Below, piece after piece: positions 47,139 to 56,860 of a stretch of 64,000 bases of DNA. Source of the DNA: Bacteroides sp. MSB163 (lineage in GTDB: Bacteria; Bacteroidota; Bacteroidia; Bacteroidales; Bacteroidaceae); NCBI RefSeq assembly GCF_036416795.1, contig NZ_CP143867.1:2232001-2296000 (forward strand). Reading direction: 5' to 3'. The translations under genes were made by a program, and so were the position numbers. Position 1 is the stretch's first letter. Each line of letters begins with the position of its first letter. Under the pieces are notes generated by a model, which made no database searches, had not been told where the DNA came from, and saw nothing but the letters and a program-made list of their open reading frames with translations.

Positions 47139-47213
47139 CCGTGACATTGATATGGATGAGAATGTTTTTAATAACGCTTCTCTGATAAGGCGAGGCATAT
47201 TTATATTTTACGT

Positions 47214-49691
47214 ATGAAAGCACTAATTTTGTTTTTTCTAGTTTCTGCTTCTTCACTAATCGCAGTGGCTGATACGTTGGCAGATAATTACAATCATCAG
47301 CTTTATTATACCACTCCGGCTACCATTTGGGAAGAAACCCTGCCTTTGGGTAACGGTCGTTTGGGTATGATGCCCGACGGAGGTATTGATAAGGAACATA
47401 TTGTACTAAATGAAATTTCACTTTGGAGCGGTATGGAGGCCGATTACGGTAATCCGGATGCATCCCGCAGTTTGCCTGCTATCCAGCAACTTTTGTTTGA
47501 CGGTAAGAATAAAGAGGCGCAGGAGTTGATGTACAAAAGTTTTGTTCCTAAGAAACCTGAATCGGGTGGTACTTATGGTAATTATCAGATGTTGGCTGAT
47601 CTTACCTTAAATTTTAGTATTCCGGTCAGAAGGAAATTTGCTTCCGATGAGGTGGTTCCGGTTACCAATTATCGCCGTTGGCTCGATTTACGCGATGCTG
47701 TGGCTTATACTACTTTTACGAAAGGAGGCATTGATTATCAGCGTGAATATTACACTTCCCGTGATAAGGATGTCATGATTATACACTTGACAGCCAGTCG
47801 CCGCCGTTCTCTCTTTTTCACAGCCTCTCTTTCCCGGCCGCAGCAAGGAACGGTGTCTTTGGTTCCCGGTAGTGGGAAAGAGGCGGGTACACTTTTGTTG
47901 GAAGGTGCTTTAGATAGTGGCAAAACCGGTCAAGATGGAATGAAATATCGTGTTGCCATGAGGGTGGTTTCCAAAGGTGGGAAGCAGTCTGTTTCTGCCG
48001 AAAACGGCATTATGTTGGCGCAGGGATCGGAAGCCTGGCTGATAATTTCCGCTACTACTTCCTATGCTGCTGCCGGTACGGATTTTCCCGGAAGTCGTTA
48101 TAAGGAAGTTTGTGACAGCCTGTTGAATACCGCTACGCTCCCCAATTCTCAACTCTCTATTCTTAACCCTCAACTTCATAACGCTTCCCATCGCGAACTT
48201 TATGACCGTGTTTCTTTAACTCTTCCTGCTACGGAAGATGATGCATTACCGACCAATGAGCGTATCGTTCGTTTCACAGAACGGGAATCTCCTGCCTTGG
48301 CTGCACTGTATTATAACTATGGCCGTTATTTACTTATCAGCAGTACCCGTCCCGGAAGCCTGCCACCGAATTTGCAGGGATTGTGGGCAAATGGAGTGCA
48401 AACTCCCTGGAATGGTGACTATCACACCAATATCAATATCCAGATGAATCACTGGCCTCTTGAACAGGCCGGTCTTTCGGAACTTTATGGGCCTTTGACG
48501 GGGCTTGTTGAACGTCTTGTTCCTTCGGGGAGGGAGACTGCCCGCACCTTTTATGGCAATCATGCCCAAGGCTGGGTGCTCCACATGATGACGAATATCT
48601 GGAACTACACGGCTCCGGGCGAACATCCTTCCTGGGGAGCGACTAACACCGGTGGCGCCTGGTTGTGTGCGCATCTTTGGGAACATTATCAATATACTCA
48701 GGATATAGAATATCTGAAAAAGATATATCCCATACTGAAAGGTGCTTCTGAGTTTTTCCATTCTACGATGGTGTGCGAACCTAAGCATGGTTGGCTGGTG
48801 ACGGCTCCTACGTCTTCTCCTGAGAACGCTTTCTTTGTAGGAGACGATCCGATACCCGTCAGTGTTTGTATGGGCCCGACGATGGATGTTCAATTGTTGA
48901 CAGAACTCTATACGAATGTGATTGAAGCTGCCTCTATATTGGAGTGTGACGATGATTATGCCGCGGATTTGCGGGAGGCTTTGGAGAAGTTCCCACCTAT
49001 GCAAATCAGTAAGGGGGGCTATCTGCAAGAGTGGCTGGAAGATTATAAAGAACAGGATGTACATCATCGTCATGTTTCCCATCTTTATGGTTTGCACCCG
49101 GGTAATCTGATTTCTCCTGACGCTACGCCCGAGCTTGCCAATGCTTGTCGTGCTACGCTGAACCGTCGTGGGGATGGTGGCACAGGTTGGAGCCGTGCCT
49201 GGAAGATTAATTTCTGGGCTCGCCTGGGGGATGGTGACCGTGCCTGGGCTCTTTTCAAGAGTCTTCTTCAACCGGCTGTCGATCCACAGACTAAGCGTCA
49301 TGGTAGTGGGACGTTTCCGAATTTATTTTGTTCGCATCCTCCTTTCCAGATTGACGGTAATTATGGTGGTGCAGCCGGTATTGGTGAAATGCTGATGCAG
49401 AGCCATGAAGGGTTTATTCATTTGTTACCTGCCTTGCCGAAGAGTTGGCATGCCGGTAACTTCCGTGGGATGAAAGCTCGTGGCGGTCTTTCGGTAGATT
49501 TGGAGTGGAAAGACGGAAAGGCGGTGAAAGCTATACTTACGGCAACTGTACCGGGAAATTTTCACATAAAGATGCCGGCAGGTGTCAAATGGGCAAGAAT
49601 GACACTGAACGGAAAGGGTAATACATATACAGGTATGACGATTTCTTTGAAGTTGGCTGCAGGGGGCTCTTGTATGTTGTCATTTGATTAA
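47214..49691 (+). CDS. GH95 alpha-L-fucosidase (alpha-1,2 type)
   Basis: An 825-residue secreted enzyme with signal peptide (MKALILFFLVSASSLIAVAD). The N-terminal GH95 beta domain (LYYTTPATIWEETLPLGNGR, LNEISLWSG) is followed by an (alpha/alpha)6 barrel. By alignment to the AfcA pattern, Asn406 and Asn408 in HTNINIQMNHWP, Glu537 in TSSPEN and Asp714 in PFQIDGNYGG correspond to the catalytic network (family knowledge, aligned by eye). It releases terminal alpha-1,2-fucose, as on the fucosyl-galactosyl-xylosyl side chain of dicot xyloglucan. An odd low-complexity insert (PNSQLSILNPQLHN, about residues 310-322) looks like an absorbed intergenic repeat. It probably belongs to the xyloglucan-type locus interrupted by the toxin island. 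Confidence 0.88.
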   Translation: MKALILFFLVSASSLIAVADTLADNYNHQLYYTTPATIWEETLPLGNGRLGMMPDGGIDKEHIVLNEISLWSGMEADYGNPDASRSLPAIQQLLFDGKNKEAQELMYKSFVPKKPESGGTYGNYQMLADLTLNFSIPVRRKFASDEVVPVTNYRRWLDLRDAVAYTTFTKGGIDYQREYYTSRDKDVMIIHLTASRRRSLFFTASLSRPQQGTVSLVPGSGKEAGTLLLEGALDSGKTGQDGMKYRVAMRVVSKGGKQSVSAENGIMLAQGSEAWLIISATTSYAAAGTDFPGSRYKEVCDSLLNTATLPNSQLSILNPQLHNASHRELYDRVSLTLPATEDDALPTNERIVRFTERESPALAALYYNYGRYLLISSTRPGSLPPNLQGLWANGVQTPWNGDYHTNINIQMNHWPLEQAGLSELYGPLTGLVERLVPSGRETARTFYGNHAQGWVLHMMTNIWNYTAPGEHPSWGATNTGGAWLCAHLWEHYQYTQDIEYLKKIYPILKGASEFFHSTMVCEPKHGWLVTAPTSSPENAFFVGDDPIPVSVCMGPTMDVQLLTELYTNVIEAASILECDDDYAADLREALEKFPPMQISKGGYLQEWLEDYKEQDVHHRHVSHLYGLHPGNLISPDATPELANACRATLNRRGDGGTGWSRAWKINFWARLGDGDRAWALFKSLLQPAVDPQTKRHGSGTFPNLFCSHPPFQIDGNYGGAAGIGEMLMQSHEGFIHLLPALPKSWHAGNFRGMKARGGLSVDLEWKDGKAVKAILTATVPGNFHIKMPAGVKWARMTLNGKGNTYTGMTISLKLAAGGSCMLSFD

Positions 49692-49767
49692 AATGTTATA
49701 TTTTATGCGCATTAACATGTAAATATAGAGAGTCTGTAGGATTGGTCTGTTATTTTTGGTTAAATAT

Positions 49768-49801
49768 TTTGTACTTTTTTAGCTATAATATATAATTTTG
49801 C
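49768..49801 (+). promoter_or_regulatory. Promoter of the fimbrial operon
   Basis: TTTG at 49768-49771 and TAATTTTG at 49793-49800 are separated by 21 bases, a good match to the Bacteroides -33/-7 arrangement, about 53 bases before the first gene of the operon. Confidence 0.6.
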
Positions 49802-49853
49802 AGTGACAAAATTAAATAATAGTAAAGAGGGATTTTATTAGTGTCATGTATTT

Positions 49854-51221
49854 ATGAAAAGTATAGTAATTGCGTGCCATTTAATGTTATTTTTGGGATT
49901 TAATTTATCTGCGCAAAATCTAACAGCATATCAAGATACATTACATATTCATATAAATTTTCGGCAGGGGTATTCTTTTGTCGACTCTTCTTATTGTGAC
50001 AATCGGGCACAGCTGGACAGCTTGGTTACGTTGTTGAATGGTGCTGTCAGCGATTCGCTTTCCATTGTGAGATCTGTAACAGTGAAGGGATGTGCTTCGC
50101 CTGAGGGATATACATCTTGGAATCATACTCTGTCGGAAAAACGCGCCCGAAATGTACGTGCTTATATCCTTGAAAAAACTTCTTTAGTTGATTCTGTGGT
50201 TCATGTCGGTCCTTCCGATGTGGGGTGGGAACTGTTGAGTGAAATGATTGCGGCTTCCGATCAACCCTGGCGTGATGAGGCTGTTGAAATCATTGCAAAT
50301 ACACCTATCTGGATATTTGAGGAAGGACGCATTGTGGACGGACGTAAGAACCGTCTGTGTATGTTGCGGGGTGGTCGTGCATGGAGATATATGTCGGAAC
50401 ATTTTTTCCCAGTCTTGAGAAATACCCGTTTTCAGATAATTTATGAGAAAGAATTGCTTCACAAGCCTTTGATTGAGGCAAAGGAAGGAGTAACAGATGG
50501 TAATGTTTTCAAAGCGGAGAAGCTGGAAACGGACTTGGTGACAGCCGATACGTTAATGTTTGAATCAGAGAATGGAGTAGTACATGATGCCCATGTAGAA
50601 ATATCCGGAGAGGGATTGGTCAATGGTGGAACGGAAATGGGGCTACAGGAAACCGGAAAAGAACAGTCCCGGAAAGAGCGTAGACGGGGATTATTGCTCA
50701 AGACTAACTTGCTGTATGATGCTGTTACTGTGCCCAATGTCGGGTTGGAAATTCCGCTGGGAACGGTATGGTCGGTGGGTGTCAACTGGATGTATGCATG
50801 GTGGAGTAATGGGGCGAAGCACCGTTACTTAAGGACGTATGGCGGTGATGTGGAGTTGCGTAGATGGTTTTCTCCGAAACACCGGAGCCGGACATGGATG
50901 TGCGGCCACCATGTGGGAGTGTATGGGCAAATGTTGACTTACGATGTGGAGTGGGGAGGCACAGGCTATCAGGGCGGTCGCTGGACATGGGCGGCGGGGC
51001 TTTCTTACGGATACTCTTTGCCTGTGGGCAAGCACTTCAATATAGACTTCACTATAGGTGTAGGTTATCTGCAGGGCGACTACATGAAATACACCCCGCA
51101 GGATAACTGCTATGTGTGGGATTCCACTCACGGGCGGAAATGGTTTGGACCTACCAAGGCGGAAATTTCTCTCGTTTGGTTTATTGGCGGACGTTACGAG
51201 CGGAAAGGAGGTGTGCGATGA
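49854..51221 (+). CDS. DUF3575-domain outer-membrane protein of the fimbrial operon
   Basis: A 455-residue protein with signal peptide (MKSIVIACHLMLFLGFNLSA). The N-terminal half resembles an OmpA-like/DUF3868 region (VKGCASPEGYTSWNHTLSEKRARNV), and the C-terminal half (about 275-455, LLKTNLLYDAVTVPNVGLEIPLG to FIGGRYERKG) is DUF3575, a predicted beta barrel common at the head of Bacteroides type V pilus operons. It probably anchors or assembles fimbriae at the outer membrane. Its stop overlaps the next start as ATGA with an AAAGGAGG ribosome site just before it, showing tight coupling. Confidence 0.8.
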   Translation: MKSIVIACHLMLFLGFNLSAQNLTAYQDTLHIHINFRQGYSFVDSSYCDNRAQLDSLVTLLNGAVSDSLSIVRSVTVKGCASPEGYTSWNHTLSEKRARNVRAYILEKTSLVDSVVHVGPSDVGWELLSEMIAASDQPWRDEAVEIIANTPIWIFEEGRIVDGRKNRLCMLRGGRAWRYMSEHFFPVLRNTRFQIIYEKELLHKPLIEAKEGVTDGNVFKAEKLETDLVTADTLMFESENGVVHDAHVEISGEGLVNGGTEMGLQETGKEQSRKERRRGLLLKTNLLYDAVTVPNVGLEIPLGTVWSVGVNWMYAWWSNGAKHRYLRTYGGDVELRRWFSPKHRSRTWMCGHHVGVYGQMLTYDVEWGGTGYQGGRWTWAAGLSYGYSLPVGKHFNIDFTIGVGYLQGDYMKYTPQDNCYVWDSTHGRKWFGPTKAEISLVWFIGGRYERKGGVR

Positions 51222-52162
51222 GCCGGTTTGTCGGAAAATGTTGGATGGTGGTTTTGTTCCTGTGCTTGCTTCCATCGTGTGATCACAAAGAGCTTTGCTT
51301 CGACCATGCCCATATGGTCGACCTCGATATCCGTTTCGACTGGTCGGAGGCACCCGATGCCGATCCGCGTACTATGGTGGTGCAGTTCTTCCGGATGGAT
51401 GGAAGCTACTACACCAGCCGGGAGTTGCCTCGGGCTGCAGGCGGAAAGGTACGTGTGGAGGCGGATGAATATATGCTGTTGTTCCACAATGGAGAAATGG
51501 AAGCTGTGGGAGAGGGCGGCAATACGTATGACTCTTTTTGGCTCTATACCAAACCTCAGTCCATCCTCGACCCGATGGGAAGAGGTGGACTGGCGACATT
51601 GCCCCCCGAGGCTACGGCAGGCGAGCCGGTACGCGGCATCCCCGAAGTGGTGTGGGGCGGGCGACATGCGTATCTTAATGTGCAGCGAGGGGGCGAAGGG
51701 CAGTCCGTCACGCTGAAACCGGCTGAAGTGACCACGTGGTACACGATAGAGGTGTGCAATGTGGAGAATATGGATCCTATGCTCGACGTGAGTGGTGCTT
51801 TGTCCGGTATGTGCGAGGGATGGCGGTTGAAAGAAGACGTATCTGCGGGTATTTCGGTGACAATGCCGTTCGAGTTGGAACGTCGCTATGATGAGAAAAA
51901 GCTTGTGGCACGTTTCCCGACGTTTGGACACTGTCCCGTCAGTGTGGGAAAGCATACATTTTTTATATATACTTCACGGCAGACGTATTATGACTTTGAC
52001 GTGACTGACAAAATACATGATGGCAATGGCGGCATGGACGAATCCAAGGAAATCCATATTGTGATTGACGATGGCTTAAAACTCCCTCCGGCTACGGGAG
52101 GAATGACACCCTCCATTGACGGATGGGACGATGTGGTGAACAATGACATAAATATGAACTGA
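51218..52162 (+). CDS. DUF5119 (Mfa2/FimB-type) lipoprotein, fimbrial anchor or accessory subunit
   Basis: A 314-residue lipoprotein (lipobox LPSC). ATG 51218 is chosen over the open extension to 51116 because it has an AGGAGG site 10 bases upstream and a proper leader, while the extension overlaps the previous gene in another frame. DLDIRFDWSEAPDADPRTMVVQFF is characteristic of DUF5119; two beta sandwich domains follow (VTTWYTIEVCNVENM; HTFFIYTSRQTYYDFDVTDKI). Relatives of this family sit at the base of type V pili. Followed 44 bases later by a fimbrillin gene. Confidence 0.8.
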   Translation: MSRFVGKCWMVVLFLCLLPSCDHKELCFDHAHMVDLDIRFDWSEAPDADPRTMVVQFFRMDGSYYTSRELPRAAGGKVRVEADEYMLLFHNGEMEAVGEGGNTYDSFWLYTKPQSILDPMGRGGLATLPPEATAGEPVRGIPEVVWGGRHAYLNVQRGGEGQSVTLKPAEVTTWYTIEVCNVENMDPMLDVSGALSGMCEGWRLKEDVSAGISVTMPFELERRYDEKKLVARFPTFGHCPVSVGKHTFFIYTSRQTYYDFDVTDKIHDGNGGMDESKEIHIVIDDGLKLPPATGGMTPSIDGWDDVVNNDINMN

Positions 52163-52206
52163 GAAGAATTTTAAAAAAAAATAATAAATTTATTAAGAAA
52201 ACGGTT

Positions 52207-53484
52207 ATGAAAAAGAATGTAAAGCTATTAGGAATGGTGGCAATGTTCTCCGTAGCATTAGCCTCCTGCGCGAATGATGAACTGAAAGAGGTTTATCAAG
52301 GTGAAGAGATCTCGTTTACTACGCGAATGACAAGGGCGGTGGAAACAAACACTGGCAATTTGAAGGCATTCAAGGTGTATGCACATGCTGAAGGTTATGG
52401 TAACACTATGTTTATAGATGGTCTGCTGGCTGAAAAAGTAGGGACTACCAATACTTACTCTATTGTTTCAGAAACGGGAGGGGGGATTTTTTGGCCTTCA
52501 CAGGTGAACAAGATTCAGTTTTGGGCTTATGGGCCTTTTCAATCAAAGACTGAAGGTGTTAGTGTAACACCTGTTATAAACTATAATAGTCAATCGCTTA
52601 ATGATTTTGCAGTAAAATCGTCTATGACAGATGGAGGAAAAGAGCATGAAGACTTGATTGTGGCTTATCGAGAAGCTGTTCATGGTGCTCAAACAGGAAC
52701 AAATGTAAGTTTGGATTTTAAACATGCATTAGCGCAAATAGTAGTTAAGGCAAAGCGGACTGATAAAGAAAAAACTGTAAAGATCAAAGGGGCATGGTTG
52801 ATGAATGTAAAATCAAAAGGAAATCTCAAGTTTGATAAGGGCGCAACTGATAATGATAATATGTTATGGACTGATATTTCCGAAGTAACAAACTATGGTG
52901 TTCAGCAAACAGATGGATTACCTCTTTTGGATGAAAGTTCTTTTTTGATAGGTATGTCTAAGGAAAATGCTGAATCACTGGATAATACCAGTTTGATGTT
53001 GATTCCGCAAACGGGTACTGCATGGAATAAGGATAATGCTACGGATGGTACATATATATTGTTGCTTTGTCGTGTTGAAGCAAAACATAAGGGGGCTGAA
53101 CATGATGGGGGAAATTCTGGTGATGTAGTGGTAGATAAAGAAAATAATACTCATACCCATCAGCTTTTCCCTGTTACTACAACCTATGATGAAGAAGAGT
53201 ATGGATATACTTGTGTAGCTATTCAACCGGAGTGGAAACATGGTAAAAAATATGTGTATAATCTTGAATTCTGTGGTGCTAATAGTGGGGCTGGAGTTTA
53301 TCCTCCTAAAGATATTGAAAATATTGAAGGTTTGCCTAAAGGTGACAATATTATAACTGATATTCCTGAAGGTAAGAATGTAGGTGATCCGGTACTTGAC
53401 AATCCTATCACTTTTACGGTTACTGTTGATGGTTGGACATCTGAAGGTAGTGATGGTGAAGATAAAGATACTCCTATGAACTAA
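52207..53484 (+). CDS. Fimbrillin-family lipoprotein (major pilin candidate)
   Basis: A 425-residue lipoprotein (lipobox LASC). After the Cys, the sequence EEISFTTRMTRAVETNTGNLKAFKVYAHAEG is typical of fimbrillin-like proteins, with an Arg site (Arg43 in MTRAVE) near where type V pilins are trimmed by an Arg-directed protease before strand exchange. The middle LDFKHALAQIVVKAKR and the C-terminal strand FTVTVDGWTSEG fit the FimA/Mfa1 two-sandwich plan. It is co-directional with the two preceding genes and the next one. Confidence 0.8.
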   Translation: MKKNVKLLGMVAMFSVALASCANDELKEVYQGEEISFTTRMTRAVETNTGNLKAFKVYAHAEGYGNTMFIDGLLAEKVGTTNTYSIVSETGGGIFWPSQVNKIQFWAYGPFQSKTEGVSVTPVINYNSQSLNDFAVKSSMTDGGKEHEDLIVAYREAVHGAQTGTNVSLDFKHALAQIVVKAKRTDKEKTVKIKGAWLMNVKSKGNLKFDKGATDNDNMLWTDISEVTNYGVQQTDGLPLLDESSFLIGMSKENAESLDNTSLMLIPQTGTAWNKDNATDGTYILLLCRVEAKHKGAEHDGGNSGDVVVDKENNTHTHQLFPVTTTYDEEEYGYTCVAIQPEWKHGKKYVYNLEFCGANSGAGVYPPKDIENIEGLPKGDNIITDIPEGKNVGDPVLDNPITFTVTVDGWTSEGSDGEDKDTPMN

Positions 53485-53512
53485 TTCAATAACCAGTGTT
53501 TTTTTGTATTCC

Positions 53513-56500
53513 ATGATTATGCGACGTTCTTCTATGCCTTGTCCTATGTTTGACTTTGTAACTGGTGTATTGATGTTCGGTTTATTCTGTTGCTTTTCGT
53601 CGTGTGTGGATGACACATTCGGCAAGTACGGGCAAAGTGCATCCGGTCCGTTGTCATTTGCGGTAAATGTGCCGGATGGTTGGACCAATGGTTCCTCCAC
53701 ACGTGCTGCCGACAAGGACATAAGCATAAAGAAGATGTCGCAATCCGGAGGAGGAAAATCTCTATATTTAGTTACTGAAATTTCGGAAGCCGCTGTAGAT
53801 ACAGTGGCTTCCGATGCAGTAACTCGTGGTAAGCCGGTAGAGGATGTAGAAGCATTTGCCGGCAATAGTTTCGGCCTTTCTGCCATTTGTTACACCGGCG
53901 ACTGGCCTGAAAACGATACTGAAAACAAGTGGACCACTAACTTTGCCCACAATGTAAAGGTGAGCACCACAGATAAAGGGGCGACATGGAAGCCGGCGAT
54001 TCCCCTTCATTGGCTAGGTTCGGGAAATCTCAGGTTCTTTGCTTATTCTCCTTATTCTGCCACCGGAACCGGTTCTTCTACCGATAATGCGGAAAGCGAC
54101 AAAACTTCTGATGTGGCGGCAGAATATAGTATCACTCATTCACGGGAAACCGAGACCGGGATTCCCACACTGACCTACACGGTTCCCGATGACGTGACCA
54201 AGCAAGTGGACCTCATGGTTGCAACCGCCGACTGTAAAGGCGATGGTACGGGAACAGACGCGAATGCCGGAACTGTAAGTCTGAAGTTCACTCACGCGCT
54301 GACCTCCGTCACTATAAAGACAGGTGAAAAAATGCTTGCGGGCAAAGTCACCGGTATATCTATTTCCGGAGTGTACGGAAGCGGCACTTACCGGATAGGA
54401 GCTGATAAGTGGACAACTACAGGTGAATCTAATCGCACATTCACCATAAATAACGAAACAAAATTGCCGGTAAACTCAACTGGAGAAGAACCGGACGAAA
54501 TCATGACCGGCTCCGGTACGGTGCTTAATAAGGATGAATACACCTTCATGATGATTCCCCAAACACTGCCGGACGGTGCAAAATTACAAATCAGTTTTAT
54601 TGATAGCATTACCGACACCTCCCGTACACTTACCGCCGAGCTGAAAGGCAGTACCTGGCCCGTCGGGAAGAAAGTCACCTACTCAGTCAATTCCACCGGA
54701 ATCGTGATAGAGCCGGTAATTAAATTGACGATCAATCGGGCAAATACCCTGTATCCTAATGGCGGTTATAAAGGTAGGGAAGTACCGAGGGATCCTAATG
54801 GTGATCCAAAATCTCTATACGAAGAAATGACAGAGGCTGAAAAGTTGGCATATCTTCCTGTCAGCGGTCTTTTGAATGATGTAAGCATTGCTTCATATAT
54901 CCGTGTGCTACAAGCCGGTGCAGAATCAGAGGCAGCGAAAGAACAGATTCGGAAGCTTGATTTTAAGATCGAGTGGTCTGTTGATAATGGCGCTAGTTGG
55001 CATTCATCGGAAAGCGGTTCAAAAAAGATGGGATGGCGACCGGCAACTATCCTCCAAAGTACTGCAGACGAAAACGACTGGACGAAACCTGTAAGCGGAA
55101 GTATACTTTTGCCTGCTCAAAATCAATTTACATACATGCAGGAATTCTTGTACGGAAAACAAAAATCTATAGACAATTACCGGGCTGAAACAATTACATC
55201 TACAGGAAAAGGTTCGGAAACTGAACCATACGACTTGGTCGAGAATAATGAAGTAGCCCAAGAAAGTGCCAACTGCTATATCGTGAATGATCATGGATAT
55301 TATAAATTTCCGGCTTATTATGGAAATACTTATAATAAAGCAGGTGATACTTCGTCTTACAAGTATGCCGGTAACATAGAAGACGTTCCGGAGGGGACTC
55401 GTAATTTTGTACTTACAGACTTTGTGGGATACGATAACCAACCTATCTCAGAAGGTGCTATCTCAGGAGTAACTGATGCAATACTACTATGGCAAGACAG
55501 TCCGGATCTTGTTACGGATGTAAAATACAGCAGCGATGGTTGGGTCTCTTTTCGTGTACCCGAAGAGACTATTAATCAAGGCAATGCCGTGATTGCTGTG
55601 CGCAAGGGTGAAGATATTTTATGGAGTTGGCATATATGGGTCACCCATCGTCAATGGAATAGTTCATCTTGCGTGCAATTGTCAGATGAAAATAAGAATG
55701 AAAACGGCAAGCCGTTTATCATAGTTCCTTGCAATCTTGGCTACTGCGAACCACATGAGGAAGATGCTGAAAGAGAGGTTCTTATGCGCTTTGTGGCTAC
55801 TTCCATTCCTGTAGGTGATGATGGAGTTATACTAAAAAAACAAATCACAATTGAAGGAGTACCATGGCAATCTACAGAGTCTGAAAAAGGGGCTGTCATT
55901 GCGTTTACTCAACCCAAGATTGTGGCGTCTGCAGCAGGTGACAATACTTATTATCAATGGGGACGTAAGGATCCGATGCTTCCGGGTATTCATAATAGTG
56001 ACACTTATAATAATAGTAATACAGAATTCGACATGGTAAATAAAGTGTTCTATTCTAAATCTGAAGAAGGATATCGTTTCACTTCATCTGAAAGTGCCAG
56101 GAGTATTGGAGATGGTATAAAATATCCAAATGAATTTTTTATGCACAAGCGACCACAAAATCTTCCCACAAATCCAACTGATGAACAAAAAGCTAAATAT
56201 GAAGTGGAAAATTATAAACGACGTCACTGGCACGATGGAACAATAAGCGGATATAGTGGGGTTGCTACTGATTATAATAAAAAAACCGTTATGAACTATT
56301 GGAATACACAATTAGTTGAAAGTGCAAACGCAGGATTTAACCATAAGGTAGGAATGGATGTACAAAATTACAAAGAACCAGTTAATGGTAAATATGTTGT
56401 CAAAACAATATACGATCCCTCACCGGCAGGATTTAAAATTCCGCCCCTTAAGGCTTTTGCTGATTTTTTTGATACTGTAAAACTCACCTTTAAAACAAAC

Positions 56501-56860
56501 ACTGATAATTCCCAGACGACTATATGTGAAAGCCCAAATGCTATTTATATAAACTCTCCATTCGCAGGATGGAAGGTTTCTGTACTCGAAAGAGAATTTT
56601 ATTTCCCAGCTACCGGAGTACGCGATATGGGAACATATAATACAGAGGTAAAGTATGGCACTTTTCCTGGCTTTTCTTCAATAACATATATAGCAACATC
56701 TGGATTTCATAAAGGCGATGGAGCAAGTTCCAGTTGTTTGATATTTTCTATAGATAAAAGAAGTGGTAATTTTACAAATTGTACCACTCCTATTCAAGGA
56801 ACCAACAACGCCTACGGTTTCACTGTCCGCCCCATCTGTGATGGTCAGACGGGGAATTAA
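53513..56860 (+). CDS. Large fimbrillin-family protein with C-terminal lectin-like domain (tip adhesin candidate)
   Basis: About 1115 residues from ATG 53513 (the frame opens at a TTG, 53504); lipobox SSC. Residues about 40-400 are fimbrillin-like (GPLSFAVNVPDGW; GNLRFFAYSPYS; LKFTHALTSVTIKTG; Arg site in SSTRAADK). A middle beta region has SANCYIVNDHGYYKFPAYYG. The last about 250 residues (YYQWGRKDPMLPG; DPSPAGFKIPPLKAF; FYFPATGVRDMG; GFTVRPICDG) match the FISUMP/C-type-lectin-like pattern often found at pilus tips. It is the last gene of the operon and much longer than the preceding pilin, as expected of a single-copy tip adhesin. Confidence 0.72.
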   Translation: MIMRRSSMPCPMFDFVTGVLMFGLFCCFSSCVDDTFGKYGQSASGPLSFAVNVPDGWTNGSSTRAADKDISIKKMSQSGGGKSLYLVTEISEAAVDTVASDAVTRGKPVEDVEAFAGNSFGLSAICYTGDWPENDTENKWTTNFAHNVKVSTTDKGATWKPAIPLHWLGSGNLRFFAYSPYSATGTGSSTDNAESDKTSDVAAEYSITHSRETETGIPTLTYTVPDDVTKQVDLMVATADCKGDGTGTDANAGTVSLKFTHALTSVTIKTGEKMLAGKVTGISISGVYGSGTYRIGADKWTTTGESNRTFTINNETKLPVNSTGEEPDEIMTGSGTVLNKDEYTFMMIPQTLPDGAKLQISFIDSITDTSRTLTAELKGSTWPVGKKVTYSVNSTGIVIEPVIKLTINRANTLYPNGGYKGREVPRDPNGDPKSLYEEMTEAEKLAYLPVSGLLNDVSIASYIRVLQAGAESEAAKEQIRKLDFKIEWSVDNGASWHSSESGSKKMGWRPATILQSTADENDWTKPVSGSILLPAQNQFTYMQEFLYGKQKSIDNYRAETITSTGKGSETEPYDLVENNEVAQESANCYIVNDHGYYKFPAYYGNTYNKAGDTSSYKYAGNIEDVPEGTRNFVLTDFVGYDNQPISEGAISGVTDAILLWQDSPDLVTDVKYSSDGWVSFRVPEETINQGNAVIAVRKGEDILWSWHIWVTHRQWNSSSCVQLSDENKNENGKPFIIVPCNLGYCEPHEEDAEREVLMRFVATSIPVGDDGVILKKQITIEGVPWQSTESEKGAVIAFTQPKIVASAAGDNTYYQWGRKDPMLPGIHNSDTYNNSNTEFDMVNKVFYSKSEEGYRFTSSESARSIGDGIKYPNEFFMHKRPQNLPTNPTDEQKAKYEVENYKRRHWHDGTISGYSGVATDYNKKTVMNYWNTQLVESANAGFNHKVGMDVQNYKEPVNGKYVVKTIYDPSPAGFKIPPLKAFADFFDTVKLTFKTNTDNSQTTICESPNAIYINSPFAGWKVSVLEREFYFPATGVRDMGTYNTEVKYGTFPGFSSITYIATSGFHKGDGASSSCLIFSIDKRSGNFTNCTTPIQGTNNAYGFTVRPICDGQTGN

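Noticed and set aside
48330..49301. 323-residue minus-strand frame inside GH95
   Set aside because: Antisense to conserved catalytic GH95 motifs; composition typical of a shadow frame.
51116..52162. Longer start for the DUF5119 lipoprotein
   Set aside because: The extra 34 residues overlap the DUF3575 gene and hide the lipoprotein leader; ATG 51218 has an AGGAGG site.
53504..53512. TTG start for the large fimbrillin
   Set aside because: ATG codons at 53513 and 53519 give a normal lipoprotein leader; the TTG is not needed.
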